Source of the DNA: Comamonas piscis
GTDB taxonomy: Bacteria > Pseudomonadota > Gammaproteobacteria > Burkholderiales > Burkholderiaceae_C
Assembly: GCF_014109725.1 (NCBI RefSeq)
Contig: NZ_CP058554.1
Location: forward strand, 2,790,001 to 2,854,000
DNA length: 64,000 bases
Direction: 5' to 3'
In this document: positions 41,556-50,169 of the stretch, one piece after another
Layout of the letters: every line of letters starts with the position of its first letter
Numbering within the stretch: position 1 is the first letter of the stretch
Position numbers and translations under genes: made by a program
Notes under the pieces: generated by a model
Told to the model about the DNA's origin: nothing
The model's input: the letters and a program-made list of their open reading frames with translations, nothing else
Database searches by the model: none

Positions 41556-43376
41556 TTAATGAGGCCGCGATTGCAGACGTGCATACAGCCCGCCCAGCTC
41601 CATCAGCTGCTGGTGCGTACCTTGCTCGGCCACCTGGCCCCGCTCCATCACGATGACGCGGTCCGCGTGCTCGATGGTAGAGAGGCGGTGGGCAATGACC
41701 AAGGTAGTGCGGCCTTTCATCAGGCGCGAGAGAGCCTCTTGCACCAAACGCTCGGATTCGGTGTCGAGTGCCGAGGTGGCTTCATCCAGGATCAGGATCG
41801 GCGCGTTTTTGTACAGTGCCCGGGCAATCGCCAAGCGCTGGCGTTGGCCACCAGACATTTGATTGGCATTGTGGCCCACGATGCTGTGGATGCCCTGGGG
41901 CTGGCGCTCGACAAAATCCTGCAGGTTGGCGGCAGCCAGGCATTCGAGCAGGCGCGGTTCGTCGACTTCCTGGCCCAGTGCCACATTGGCGGCAATGCTG
42001 TCATTGAACATCACCACATCCTGGCTCACCATGGCGAACTGGTTGCGCAGGCTGTGCAGGTCCCAATCCGGCAAGGCCACGCCATCAATGCTGATCTGGC
42101 CTTCGCTAGGCTCCACAAAGCGTGGCAGCAGGTTGACCAGGGTGGTCTTGCCCGCGCCTGATGGGCCGACCAGGGCGACGACTTCACCGGGGTGGATCAT
42201 CAGACTCAGGTGGCGCAGTGCAGGGGCTTTGTCATCGCCAAAGGCCACGCTGACATCCTGCAGCGCGATGGCGCCGCGTGCTTGATCCACCTTGTAGCCG
42301 CCGCCTTGCTCAGGCGGGATTTCTTCCAGCAGGCCCAGGCCGCGCTCCAATGCGGCAACGCCCCGGGTCAGCGGGTTGGCCACGTCGGCCAAGCGGCGGA
42401 TGGGTGCGATCAGCATCAGCATCGCAGAGATAAAGGCCACAAAGCCGCCGACGGTCACATCCTTGGCATTGATGCCAGTGGTACGGCTCTGCCAGAGCGC
42501 AATGCAAATCACAGCAGACAGCGCAACCGCTGCGAGGAGCTGGGTCAGCGGCGTCATGGCTGCGGAGGCAATGGTGGCCTTGATGGCCAGCTGGCGCAGC
42601 TTGCGGCTGAGAATCTGGAAGCGACCAGACTGGCTGGCCTGGGCGGCATGGATGCGCACCATGCGGTGTGCGAGCACATTTTCTTCGACCACATAGGCCA
42701 GCTCATCGGTGGCTTGCTGGCTGGCCTTGGTGATGTGATAAAGCCGTTTGGAGAGCTTTTTCATGATCCAGGACACGCTGGGTAGCAGCACGGCGACGAT
42801 CAGCGTCAGCTGCCAGTTGAGGTAGAGCAGGTACATCAACAGCGCGATGACCGTAAAGCCATCGCGCGAGAGCATCAGCAGGGCTTGCACGATGAGGGTG
42901 GAGCCGTTTTGCACTTCGTACACCACCGTGTTGGACAGTGCGCTGGCCGACTGCTTGGTGAAGAGCCCCAGGTGCGCATCAAGCACGCGGCCAAACAGGT
43001 TCTCGCGCAGGCGCATCATGCCGTCGTTGGCGATGCGGGCCAGCGCGTACTGGTTGATGAACTGCGCCAGGCCACGAATAAAAAATACCCCCACGATGGT
43101 GACTGGCACTGCCCAGAGTGGAAGGGTCCCGCCGGTAAAGCCTTGGTCGAGCAGGGGCTTGAGCAAGGCGGGGATGGCCGGCTCCGTGCTTGCTACGACG
43201 ATGGTGGCAAGGATGGCGAGCACCCAGGTCCAGCGTTGGTAGCCAAAGTAGGGCGCCAGGCGCGACAGGCGTGCGCGCAGTGGCATCTGCGCAACGCTGC
43301 CAGCCGGTTTGTTGCCTTCGGCGCTGCCTGATGCCTCAGATGCACGCGAAGAAGATGGTTTTTCAGTTGTGGACAT
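41556..43376 (-). CDS. msbA: Lipid A export ABC transporter MsbA
   Basis: 606 residues. Six membrane helices lie in the first 340 residues. The ATPase has Walker A GPSGAGKTT near 410, signature MSGGQRQRLAIARAL and Walker B ILILDEATSALD. MsbA flips lipid A-core from the inner to the outer leaflet of the inner membrane. A polar Ser-rich N-terminus of about 30 residues precedes the first helix. It is divergent from tolB. Confidence 0.9.
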   Translation of the reverse strand: MSTTEKPSSSRASEASGSAEGNKPAGSVAQMPLRARLSRLAPYFGYQRWTWVLAILATIVVASTEPAIPALLKPLLDQGFTGGTLPLWAVPVTIVGVFFIRGLAQFINQYALARIANDGMMRLRENLFGRVLDAHLGLFTKQSASALSNTVVYEVQNGSTLIVQALLMLSRDGFTVIALLMYLLYLNWQLTLIVAVLLPSVSWIMKKLSKRLYHITKASQQATDELAYVVEENVLAHRMVRIHAAQASQSGRFQILSRKLRQLAIKATIASAAMTPLTQLLAAVALSAVICIALWQSRTTGINAKDVTVGGFVAFISAMLMLIAPIRRLADVANPLTRGVAALERGLGLLEEIPPEQGGGYKVDQARGAIALQDVSVAFGDDKAPALRHLSLMIHPGEVVALVGPSGAGKTTLVNLLPRFVEPSEGQISIDGVALPDWDLHSLRNQFAMVSQDVVMFNDSIAANVALGQEVDEPRLLECLAAANLQDFVERQPQGIHSIVGHNANQMSGGQRQRLAIARALYKNAPILILDEATSALDTESERLVQEALSRLMKGRTTLVIAHRLSTIEHADRVIVMERGQVAEQGTHQQLMELGGLYARLQSRPH

Positions 43377-43497
43377 GTGGAGGTGATTCTAAAATGCACG
43401 GCTGTCGACGTTGGACGATAATAAAGAATTTGTGGGGTGTGTAACATCCTGCAGCCTTCAAGGCTTGTCATGCATAGCGCATTTATGATGGTCGGTA

Positions 43498-44811
43498 ATG
43501 ACTAAAACACGCTTCCCATCTCTCATCACGGAGGCGGCCAAGCCGCTTATCCATCGTCGTCACGTTTTGGGAGCTGCTCTCGCGGCTCCTGCAGTTCCCG
43601 CCCTGGCGCAGTTCCGGGTCGAGATCACAGGCGTTGGCATCAAGCAATTTCCCATCGCCTTACCCCAGTTTCGTGGTGAAGACGGTTCGCCCCAAAAAAT
43701 CTCGGCCATCGTGCAGGCCGACCTGGTGCGCAGCGGACGCTTCAAATCCATCGATGCATCGGGGGAGCAACTCGACGAAAGCTCCCGTCCTGATGTCGCC
43801 AAATGGACGGCCAATGGCGCTGAGTATCTGTCGGTCGGCAGTGTCACCCGGGGCGCCAACGGTTTTGATGTGCGCTTCCGCTTGTGGGATGCGGTCAAGG
43901 GTGCAGACCTTGGTGGCCAGAGCTACAACGTGCCTCAAGCCGATCTGCGCTTGGTGGCGCACAAAATCTCCGACTACATCTACGAAAAAGTCACTGGCGA
44001 AAAGGGCGTGTTCTCGACCCGCATCGCCTATGTGACCAAGGCCGGTCCCCGCTATACGCTGTGGGTAGCGGATTCGGATGGTGAGAACGCGCAATCGGCG
44101 CTGGCCAGCCCAGAGCCCATCATCTCGCCCACCTGGTCACCCGCCGGCACGCAATTGGCGTATGTGTCCTTTGAGTCACGCAAGCCCGTGGTCTATGTGC
44201 ATGAGGTCTCGTCGGGCCGCCGCCGCCTAATTGCCAACTTCCGCGGCTCCAACAGCGCGCCCGCCTGGTCGCCCGATGGCAGCACCTTGGCTGTCACCTT
44301 GAGCCGCGATGGCGGCTCTCAGCTCTATACCATCCCCTCGGGCGGTGGTGAACCCCGCCGCTTGATGCAGAGCAGTGGTATCGATACCGAGCCGACCTAC
44401 TCTAAAGACGGCCGCTACATTTACTTTGTCAGCGACCGTGGCGGTGCACCGCAGATCTACCGCGTGGGTGCCCAAGGCGGCGGTGCTGAGCGGGTCACGT
44501 TCAGCGGGTCCTACAACATTTCTCCTTCCATCAGTCCTGATGGCAAGACACTTGCTTACATCACCCGTGCCGGTGGTGGATATAAATTGCAGGTCATGGA
44601 TCTGGCTTCCAGCAATGTGGAGTCGATCACCAGCACCACGAGTGATGAAAGCCCCAGTTTTGCTCCGAACAGCCGACTCATCGTCTACGCAACCCGCGAA
44701 GGCGGTCGTGAAGCACTCATGACCACGACGCTGGATGGCAAGATCAAGGCACGACTGGCTGGGCAGAGCGGAGACATACGGGAGCCCGATTGGGGCCCAT
44801 ACCAGCCCTAA
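43498..44811 (+). CDS. tolB: Tol-Pal system beta-propeller protein TolB
   Basis: 437 residues. A signal region with two arginines (HRRHVLGAALAAPAVPALAQ) could be a Sec or Tat signal. The N-terminal domain (FRVEITGVGIKQFPIALPQF) is followed by a six-bladed propeller with repeating SPTWSPAGTQLAYVSFES, APAWSPDGSTLAVTLSRDGG and PSISPDGKTLAYITRAGGG. Periplasmic; it binds Pal and TolA in outer-membrane constriction. tolQRA are not in the window. Followed by pal and cpoB. Confidence 0.95.
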   Translation: MTKTRFPSLITEAAKPLIHRRHVLGAALAAPAVPALAQFRVEITGVGIKQFPIALPQFRGEDGSPQKISAIVQADLVRSGRFKSIDASGEQLDESSRPDVAKWTANGAEYLSVGSVTRGANGFDVRFRLWDAVKGADLGGQSYNVPQADLRLVAHKISDYIYEKVTGEKGVFSTRIAYVTKAGPRYTLWVADSDGENAQSALASPEPIISPTWSPAGTQLAYVSFESRKPVVYVHEVSSGRRRLIANFRGSNSAPAWSPDGSTLAVTLSRDGGSQLYTIPSGGGEPRRLMQSSGIDTEPTYSKDGRYIYFVSDRGGAPQIYRVGAQGGGAERVTFSGSYNISPSISPDGKTLAYITRAGGGYKLQVMDLASSNVESITSTTSDESPSFAPNSRLIVYATREGGREALMTTTLDGKIKARLAGQSGDIREPDWGPYQP

Positions 44812-44869
44812 GATTGGTTTTTGGTAGTTAATTATTTTTATACGAGAAAATCGTTTCGGAGAGTTTTAC

Positions 44870-45406
44870 ATGTTGTCATTTAAGAAAGCTTCGCTGGCCC
44901 TGGTGGCTGCTGCCGTGTTGGCTGGTTGCAGCTCTGCACCTCCTCTGGATAACGCACCTGTCGAAGACAAGGGTGCTGCCACCGCCAATAACGGCGCTGG
45001 CGCCGGTGGTGTTGGCCAAAGCACCGTTCCCGGTGTAGACCTGAACAACAGCGCTGCCAATGGCCAAGGCCCGGTTGGCGTTGCACGCATTGTGTACTTT
45101 GACTTCGACAGCTACTCTGTCAAGGCCGATGCACAATCGATGCTGGACGCACACGCACGTTTCCTGAAGGCCAACCCTTCGCGCAAGGTCATGCTGGAAG
45201 GCAATACCGACAACCGCGGTGGCCGCGAGTACAACCTGGCCCTGGGCCAAAAGCGTGCAGAAGCCGTGCGCCGCTCGCTGAATGTGCTGGGCGTGAGCGA
45301 CAGCCAACTCGAAGCCGTGTCCTTCGGCAAGGAAAAGCTGGCTGCAGAAGGTAACTCGGACGATGCGCACGCACAAAACCGCCGCGTTGAACTGAACTAC
45401 CGTTAA
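44870..45406 (+). CDS. pal: Peptidoglycan-associated lipoprotein Pal
   Basis: 178 residues. The lipoprotein signal has lipobox LAGC with C20. A Gly/Asn-rich linker follows, then an OmpA-like domain (VYFDFDSYSVKADAQSML, GNTDNRGGREYNLALGQKRA, QNRRVELNYR). It anchors the outer membrane to peptidoglycan and is moved by the Tol motor. Start after GGAGAG. The 58-base gap after tolB is AT-rich and could hold an additional promoter. Confidence 0.96.
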   Translation: MLSFKKASLALVAAAVLAGCSSAPPLDNAPVEDKGAATANNGAGAGGVGQSTVPGVDLNNSAANGQGPVGVARIVYFDFDSYSVKADAQSMLDAHARFLKANPSRKVMLEGNTDNRGGREYNLALGQKRAEAVRRSLNVLGVSDSQLEAVSFGKEKLAAEGNSDDAHAQNRRVELNYR

Positions 45407-45414
45407 TAGGCTCC

Positions 45415-46176
45415 ATGAACCTCACTCGCAGTACTCCCCGTTGGATTGCACTGGCCGCACTGCTGGCCTGTGCAAGCACCTCTCAAGCCGCTTTGTTTGA
45501 AGATGGCGATGCGCGTCGCGCCATCATTGAGCTGCGTCAGCGTGTCGACCAGCTGACCCAGGGAAACAACCAAAACGGTGAGGACACCTCGCAAGTGCGT
45601 CGCAGCCTGCTGGATTTTCAATCGCAGATTGAATCCATGCGTGGCGAGATGAACAAGTTGCGCGGTGAAAACGAGACTCTGCGACGTGAGGTTGCTGATC
45701 TGAAGCGCGGCCAGACCGATCTGGCCAAGGGCGTTGAAGCCCGACTTCAGCAGTTTGAGCCCGTGTCCGTCACCGTTGATGGGCAAGAGATCAAGGCAGA
45801 TCCTGCTGAAAAGCGCGACTTTGAAGCGGCACTGGCGGTATTCCGTACCGGCAAGTTTGCCGATGCCGCCGGCGTATTCAGCAGCTTTATCCAACGCTAT
45901 CCCAAGAGTGGCTATGTGCCATCGGCACGCTTTTGGCTGGGCAACGCGTACTACGCCACCCGCGATTACAAGCCCGCCATCGATAATTTCAAGCTGATCC
46001 TGGCCCAGGCGCCCGAACACATGCGTGCGCCCGATTCGGCCTTGTCCATCGCCAATTGCCAGATTGAGCTGAAGGATACCAAGGCAGCCCGCAAGACCTT
46101 GGAAGACCTGATCAGCGCTTACCCGCAAAGCGATGCGGCGGCTGCCGCCAAAGAGCGTCTCTCCAAATTGAAGTGA
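45415..46176 (+). CDS. cpoB: Cell division coordinator CpoB (YbgF)
   Basis: 253 residues. Signal peptide (LAALLACASTSQAA), then a coiled coil (AIIELRQRVDQLTQGNNQNG, MNKLRGENETLRREVADLKR). The C-terminal TPR repeats follow (FRTGKFADAAGVFSSFIQRY, ARFWLGNAYYATRDYKPAID). Periplasmic partner of TolA that coordinates peptidoglycan synthesis with outer-membrane constriction. Eight bases after pal, so one operon. Confidence 0.94.
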   Translation: MNLTRSTPRWIALAALLACASTSQAALFEDGDARRAIIELRQRVDQLTQGNNQNGEDTSQVRRSLLDFQSQIESMRGEMNKLRGENETLRREVADLKRGQTDLAKGVEARLQQFEPVSVTVDGQEIKADPAEKRDFEAALAVFRTGKFADAAGVFSSFIQRYPKSGYVPSARFWLGNAYYATRDYKPAIDNFKLILAQAPEHMRAPDSALSIANCQIELKDTKAARKTLEDLISAYPQSDAAAAAKERLSKLK

Positions 46177-46177
46177 T

Positions 46178-46978
46178 ATGAGTGCACCGTCCCCATCGGC
46201 GCCCGATCAGCAGGACGCTGAAGCGGACGTTGACAATCAGCGACGCTTTGGAGGCCTGGACCGTTTGTTTGGCGTGGCGCCCGCTGCGCGAATGCGCGCC
46301 AGCAGTGTTGCGGTCATTGGCATTGGAGGCGTCGGCTCATGGACAGCAGAGGCGCTCGCCCGCAGTGGCGTTGCCCGCCTGCGCCTGATCGACTTGGACA
46401 ATGTGGCCGAGTCCAACATCAACCGCCAGATCCACGCACTGACCGACACGATTGGCATGGCCAAGGTCGATGCGATGCGTGACCGTATCCGTCAGATCAA
46501 TCCCCATTGTGAAGTCGAGCTGGTAGAGGACTTCCTCACCGCCGAGAACTGCGCTGCTCTGCTTGAAGGCGTGGACGGTTTTGTGGATGCCTGCGACCAG
46601 GTGCGTGCCAAGGCTGCAATGGCCAACTGGGGGCGGCGCAACCAGCGGCCTTTTGTCTGCATCGGTGCAGCGGGTGGCAAGCGCCTGGCCTGGAAGGTAG
46701 AGCAGGCAGACTTGTCGCAGACCACCCACGATCCCTTGCTGGCCCAAGTGCGCTATCGGCTGCGCAAAGAATACGGTGCGCCCAAAGACGGCAAGAAGAT
46801 GCAGGTGGCCTGTATCTACAGCCAAGAGGCCGTTGCCGGCCCCGATCCTTCTTGCGCGGTCGATGGTGATGGCTCGCTGAACTGCCATGGCTATGGCTCG
46901 TCGGTGGCGGTCACGGCGACCTTTGGGATGTGTGCTGCCAGCTGGATTTTGGAAAAATTGGCGCATTCCCCAAAATGA
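46178..46978 (+). CDS. tcdA: tRNA threonylcarbamoyladenosine dehydratase TcdA (CsdL)
   Basis: 266 residues. E1-like: nucleotide loop VAVIGIGGVGSWTAEALARS, RLIDLDNVAESNINRQIHAL, then the TcdA texts ACDQVRAKAAMANWGRRNQR and FVCIGAAGGKRLAWKVEQAD. It cyclises t6A37 to ct6A in ANN-decoding tRNAs using ATP. It starts one base after cpoB, so it is co-transcribed with the Tol-Pal genes, and its stop is followed by tRNA-Lys, whose anticodon UUU is itself a t6A substrate. Confidence 0.93.
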   Translation: MSAPSPSAPDQQDAEADVDNQRRFGGLDRLFGVAPAARMRASSVAVIGIGGVGSWTAEALARSGVARLRLIDLDNVAESNINRQIHALTDTIGMAKVDAMRDRIRQINPHCEVELVEDFLTAENCAALLEGVDGFVDACDQVRAKAAMANWGRRNQRPFVCIGAAGGKRLAWKVEQADLSQTTHDPLLAQVRYRLRKEYGAPKDGKKMQVACIYSQEAVAGPDPSCAVDGDGSLNCHGYGSSVAVTATFGMCAASWILEKLAHSPK

Positions 46979-46992
46979 CAAAAAACCTACGC

Positions 46993-46998
46993 TATAAT
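46993..46998 (+). promoter_or_regulatory. Candidate -10 element of the tRNA-Lys promoter
   Basis: A perfect TATAAT 55 bases before tRNA-Lys. TGACA at 46976 is too close (12-base gap) to be a standard -35, so only the -10 is supported. Confidence 0.45.
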
Positions 46999-47052
46999 CT
47001 AAGTCTGTTGTGAGCAAGACCTCTTCTTAGGAATTTGTCAAGCAAACGCGGC

Positions 47053-47128
47053 GGGTCTTTAGCTCAGTCGGTAGAGCAGCGGACTTTTAATCCGTTGGTC
47101 GCGAGTTCGAATCTCGCAGGACCCACCA
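47053..47128 (+). tRNA. tRNA-Lys(UUU)
   Basis: 76 bases with encoded CCA. Acceptor GGGTCTT/AGGACCC, D-arm AGCTCAGTCGGTAGAGCA, anticodon TTT in ACTTTTAA, T-loop GTTCGAATC. Followed by a clear terminator. Confidence 0.97.
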
Positions 47129-47148
47129 AGAGATAAGTATGAAAATCA

Positions 47149-47180
47149 AGCCCTTGCGCGAATAGCGCAGGGGCTTTTTT
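47149..47180 (+). terminator. Intrinsic terminator of tRNA-Lys
   Basis: Eleven-base stem AGCCCTTGCGC/GCGCAGGGGCT (one wobble) with a five-base loop, then TTTTTT. Confidence 0.9.
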
Positions 47181-47771
47181 CTTGCCTGTGTTACCAAGGT
47201 TAGGCTCCTTTTCGCGAATCATAAGCGGCTGATTTTTTCCTTCGGGAGGGTGAAGGCCATTGCTGCCAGCTTTGTCCAATGCCTGATCCGCAAATGCCTT
47301 GATTCCCGATGCCGAAGATAAGGTCCAACATTGGTGCGGGCCTTCGAATGTTAGGAATAGCGGAGGCAAAAAAAAGCCACCGGCTGGGATGGCTTAAATG
47401 CCCGTAGGGTAACGGGCGGGAGGGATCTGGCTGACGATGGACTTTCTAAGCAATGCCCAAGTCTTGCGATGATCCTATCCAAGAGCCTTGCGTGGAATTT
47501 GTCTCTGATGTGAAGCTATATGTAACTTTTCGCAACTCTGCGAATCAGCGCGCTGGGCTGCACCACAGGCTGGTGTATAGGGACGCTGTACATCTTGCTC
47601 GAAACGAGAAAGCGCCCTGATCAGGGCGCTTTGGTTGGCAGCTTGAGGCTTAATGCTGGCATCGGCTGTTAAATTGGATGCGATTCTGAGCCTCACAGCG
47701 AGGGTTGGCTGAACTCAAGCCTATCCCGGATTCTTGAGGCCCGGCTAAGGCTGTGGCCGAGCGCAGCAGGT
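47181..47771. other. Gene-free stretch with hairpins
   Basis: No convincing coding sequence. It holds a leftward terminator-like hairpin (AAGCCA 47374-47379 with TGGCTT 47390-47395 and an A-run on its left). It also holds a perfect 24-bp palindrome with arms AAAGCGCCCTGA and TCAGGGCGCTTT at 47609-47632. Short leftward open frames here look non-coding. Confidence 0.6.
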
Positions 47772-48335
47772 CTACTTAAGATCGTGCCGTCTCAGTGCAT
47801 TCTGGGTGCGTCTGAAGAAGGGCAACGCTTTCGTTGGTTGGTCCAGATCAGCTTGTGGCGCCATGTACTGCTCCTGGGCAGGCGCATAGCGCTTTCCCGG
47901 AAACAGGCTTTCCTCGATTTTTCTAAAGGTTCTGGGGCCGACGCTGGGCATTTGCAGAAGCTTCTCCGGATAGCTCTCTGCGGCCTGCTCGATGGTGGTA
48001 ATGCCATTCCTGGCGAGTACCCTCCACAAATGAGGAGGAAGTACCCCCTTCAGAGTACTGGCCGCATGGAACGATGGGTGTGCAGTGCTGGTATTCATCT
48101 CTAGCCATCCAACAAAGTGGTACTGAAACTCGGCCGCCTCTGCGCTTTTTGGGCGAAAGGCTGTCGAGTGACAAGCATAAAGATTCCCCGTAACAATAGG
48201 TATCACTGAAATTAGTGAATCTGCGATGGTTGATGCAAGCTGCACAGGTGCAGATGGATCTATGTGGGTATGGAGTTCGCTGGTCCATACGCTGATGGCA
48301 GAGGGCGGAGCACAAGGGGTTTTTTGATGCAACAA
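47772..48335 (-). CDS. Unknown protein with RpoA C-terminal-domain-like helix-hairpin-helix
   Basis: 187 residues from a TTG start (two adjacent TTG codons; no strong ribosome site, so the start is doubtful). Residues about 95-150 read LPPHLWRVLARNGITTIEQA, then AAESYPEKLLQMPSVGPRTF and RKIEESLF. This is the helix plus helix-hairpin-helix pattern of the RNA polymerase alpha C-terminal domain. The first 90 residues are Ser/Thr/His-rich and unassigned. It stands alone in a gene-poor zone. It could be a DNA-binding regulator that mimics alpha; this is inference. Confidence 0.6.
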   Translation of the reverse strand: MLHQKTPCAPPSAISVWTSELHTHIDPSAPVQLASTIADSLISVIPIVTGNLYACHSTAFRPKSAEAAEFQYHFVGWLEMNTSTAHPSFHAASTLKGVLPPHLWRVLARNGITTIEQAAESYPEKLLQMPSVGPRTFRKIEESLFPGKRYAPAQEQYMAPQADLDQPTKALPFFRRTQNALRRHDLK

Positions 48336-48871
48336 CCGGAGCGATGATGCTGATCCCCTTTGGCCAGCATCTCGGCGTTCAGGGGAGCTGAAATTGAAGT
48401 CGCCTCGACAGCTTGAGCGCCGCCTGTGTTTATGTCGCTATGCCAGGGCCAAAAAAGTGGCCACCCGAAGGTGGCCAGAGGCGCTGTAAAAAGCCGTTCC
48501 TGATAGCTCAGGCATGTTCATGCAAATATAGAGAGGGAGGGAGGATGGTGCATGAACCCGGCAAAATCGTTAGATATATTCTATAGACTGATATAAATCG
48601 ATTTTGCAAGGGTATTCCCTATATTTGCAAAAAAAAAGCCTGCCACCACCGGGACGGCCTGAGCTTCGGAGTTGGGGCAGTTTTCGCATTGTCCGTTGCT
48701 GCGATCCTGTGCCGAAATGCGTGACTGCAGATTGAAAGCGATCACAACTGCGTATGGCAGTGGACTTTCAATGCCACATTGTTTGGCCTCTACTGCCCTG
48801 GCGCACAGGAGCGGGCAGGGATCACACCCGCCGCATGGCAGAGGGCTTCAATACCGGTGTGGCTAAAACGC
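48336..48871. other. Gene-free stretch with terminator-like hairpins and an AT-rich block
   Basis: No coding sequence recognised. A leftward terminator-like hairpin lies at 48458-48477 (TGGCCACC/GGTGGCCA with A-run on its left). The AT-rich nested inverted repeats at 48521-48629 are listed separately, and a leftward GC hairpin with nine A on its left lies near 48630-48655. Confidence 0.55.
48521..48629. repeat. Nested inverted repeats, AT-rich
   Basis: Outer arms TGCAAATATAG (48521-48531) and CTATATTTGCA (48619-48629) are perfect inverted copies. Inside them GCAAAATCG (48561-48569) and CGATTTTGC (48599-48607) are also perfect inverted copies. The inner 29 bases are almost all A and T. The structure does not match a terminator and its role is unknown. 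Confidence 0.6.
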
Positions 48872-49090
48872 TTAGCTCAACAGCAAGCTCCCTGCATCCA
48901 TGGCAGGTGGCCGTAAAAGATCGTCATTGACACCCATGGCCAGGCTTGCGCGCTCGATCGCTTGCCAGAGGTTGGCGGGCATACGCAAGATGTCTTCGGG
49001 AGAATCGGACCGGTCGATCCAGGCACTGATTTCCACATGTTGTGCGTGGGTGAGCAGGTCCAGGCTGAGCATCTCGTCGATGGTTTTCAT
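48872..49090 (-). CDS. Small unknown protein
   Basis: 72 residues from the ATG at 49090 (MKTIDEMLSLDLLTHAQHVE); an ATG 13 codons earlier is possible. Helical, with SAWIDRSDSPEDILRMPANL and LWQAIERASLAMGVNDDLL. Reading is plausible by composition, but no family is recognised and the neighbourhood gives no function. Confidence 0.5.
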   Translation of the reverse strand: MKTIDEMLSLDLLTHAQHVEISAWIDRSDSPEDILRMPANLWQAIERASLAMGVNDDLLRPPAMDAGSLLLS

Positions 49091-49492
49091 AGGGGCAAGC
49101 GGTTGGGGTGGTGAGCTGACAGGAGGCATTCACCAGCGGCCATTAGAAGGGAATCTCAGTGAAAGACGGGGAGGGGGCGTGGGCGGTTCCCAGCCCAGTT
49201 GCAAGCGTCAAAGAGCGCTGGGAGCGGGTCGCTTATCGCCATGTGCTTGCATGTGTGGGCTCTGGCAGCGCTGCGCATTAGTGACCATCGAATCCTCCTC
49301 GTGCTATGGCCCACTGTAACCGGTTCCTGAAGGTACTCATGCACATTTGTTGTCGTGCAACACAGCCGTTTGCTGCGAGGCTGGCTCGCGAAGCGGATGA
49401 CTCGGCTGGATCGGCGAGGGCAGTTTTGACGCAGACCGTATGTACGGAACATTTCACCCGACAATAACGGCTGTAGACAACAAGGAAAAGTC
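49091..49492. other. Gene-free stretch
   Basis: Nothing recognisable: no convincing coding sequence, no clear terminator and no repeat. It lies between two divergent small genes and should contain their promoters, but no consensus pair stands out. Confidence 0.5.
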
Positions 49493-49702
49493 GTGAACCC
49501 TTCCCCTGAACATGCCGAGATGATTGCCAGCTACCAAAAGCTGGTTGCCGAAGTCAACAAGAAAACGGCCTTGGTACGCGTCGCATCGCTCAAAGGACCG
49601 CAGGCGATGCGTGCAGCGGCGGAGACTGCCGCCAAAGCCGAGCGCCGGCGCGATGTATTGGCATCAAAGCTGGCTGCACTCGGTGTAGTGCTTGGTGAGT
49701 GA
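49493..49702 (+). CDS. Small unknown helical protein
   Basis: 69 residues from GTG, preceded by AAGGAAAAG. One long helix rich in Ala and Lys (IASYQKLVAEVNKKTALVRV, MRAAAETAAKAERRRDVLAS). No family recognised. Confidence 0.5.
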   Translation: MNPSPEHAEMIASYQKLVAEVNKKTALVRVASLKGPQAMRAAAETAAKAERRRDVLASKLAALGVVLGE

Positions 49703-49944
49703 TCGAGCGCTTTTAAAGCCCGCCACTGAAAGTCAGCCGGTGAGGCCACGCACCCCGAGATGAACGCCCGCCGTGCCTGCTAGGGATGCTCTGCAAAACC
49801 CTCGCCAAGCGGGATGGACGCGGATCGGGATGAGCCGCAAGGCGTCTTTTGCAGTCAATAGCTGTAGCTATTGACAAGGAAGACAACGCAGCGGATCGCC
49901 CGAGACCGTTTTCAGACCACGGCAGGGAGTTTTGCAGAGGGTTC

Positions 49945-50169
49945 CTAGGCGGGTGAGCAGAATGCCCGGTTGGGATAGAGAATGTCCGTGAGCACATGCT
50001 GGCCACGGGTCTGAAGCAGGTAGGTGCCGGGGCCGCCATCGGCAATGGCCTGCTCCAGCAGTTGCAGAAATTGCTGGCGATGGTAGGCGTCATCGGGCAG
50101 CCATGCAGAAGCAGATACGGCGTTGTCTGCGCCGTCGCTCTGGGAATTGATCAACCTAATCTCTTTCAT
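49945..50169 (-). CDS. Small unknown protein
   Basis: 74 residues from the ATG at 50169 (MKEIRLINSQSDGADNAVSA), with GGAG upstream; an ATG at 50190 is an alternative. AWLPDDAYHRQQFLQLLEQA and DGGPGTYLLQTRGQHVLTDI suggest a small alpha/beta fold. Not recognised. Confidence 0.5.
   Translation of the reverse strand: MKEIRLINSQSDGADNAVSASAWLPDDAYHRQQFLQLLEQAIADGGPGTYLLQTRGQHVLTDILYPNRAFCSPA

Noticed and set aside
47064..47369. Leftward open frame ending in GPARFELATNGLKV-type text
   Set aside because: This is a well-known false translation of the antisense of a tRNA-Lys; the frame overlaps the tRNA and its terminator.
47475..47696. Leftward 73-residue open frame
   Set aside because: No ribosome site, no recognisable fold, and it covers the 24-bp palindrome.
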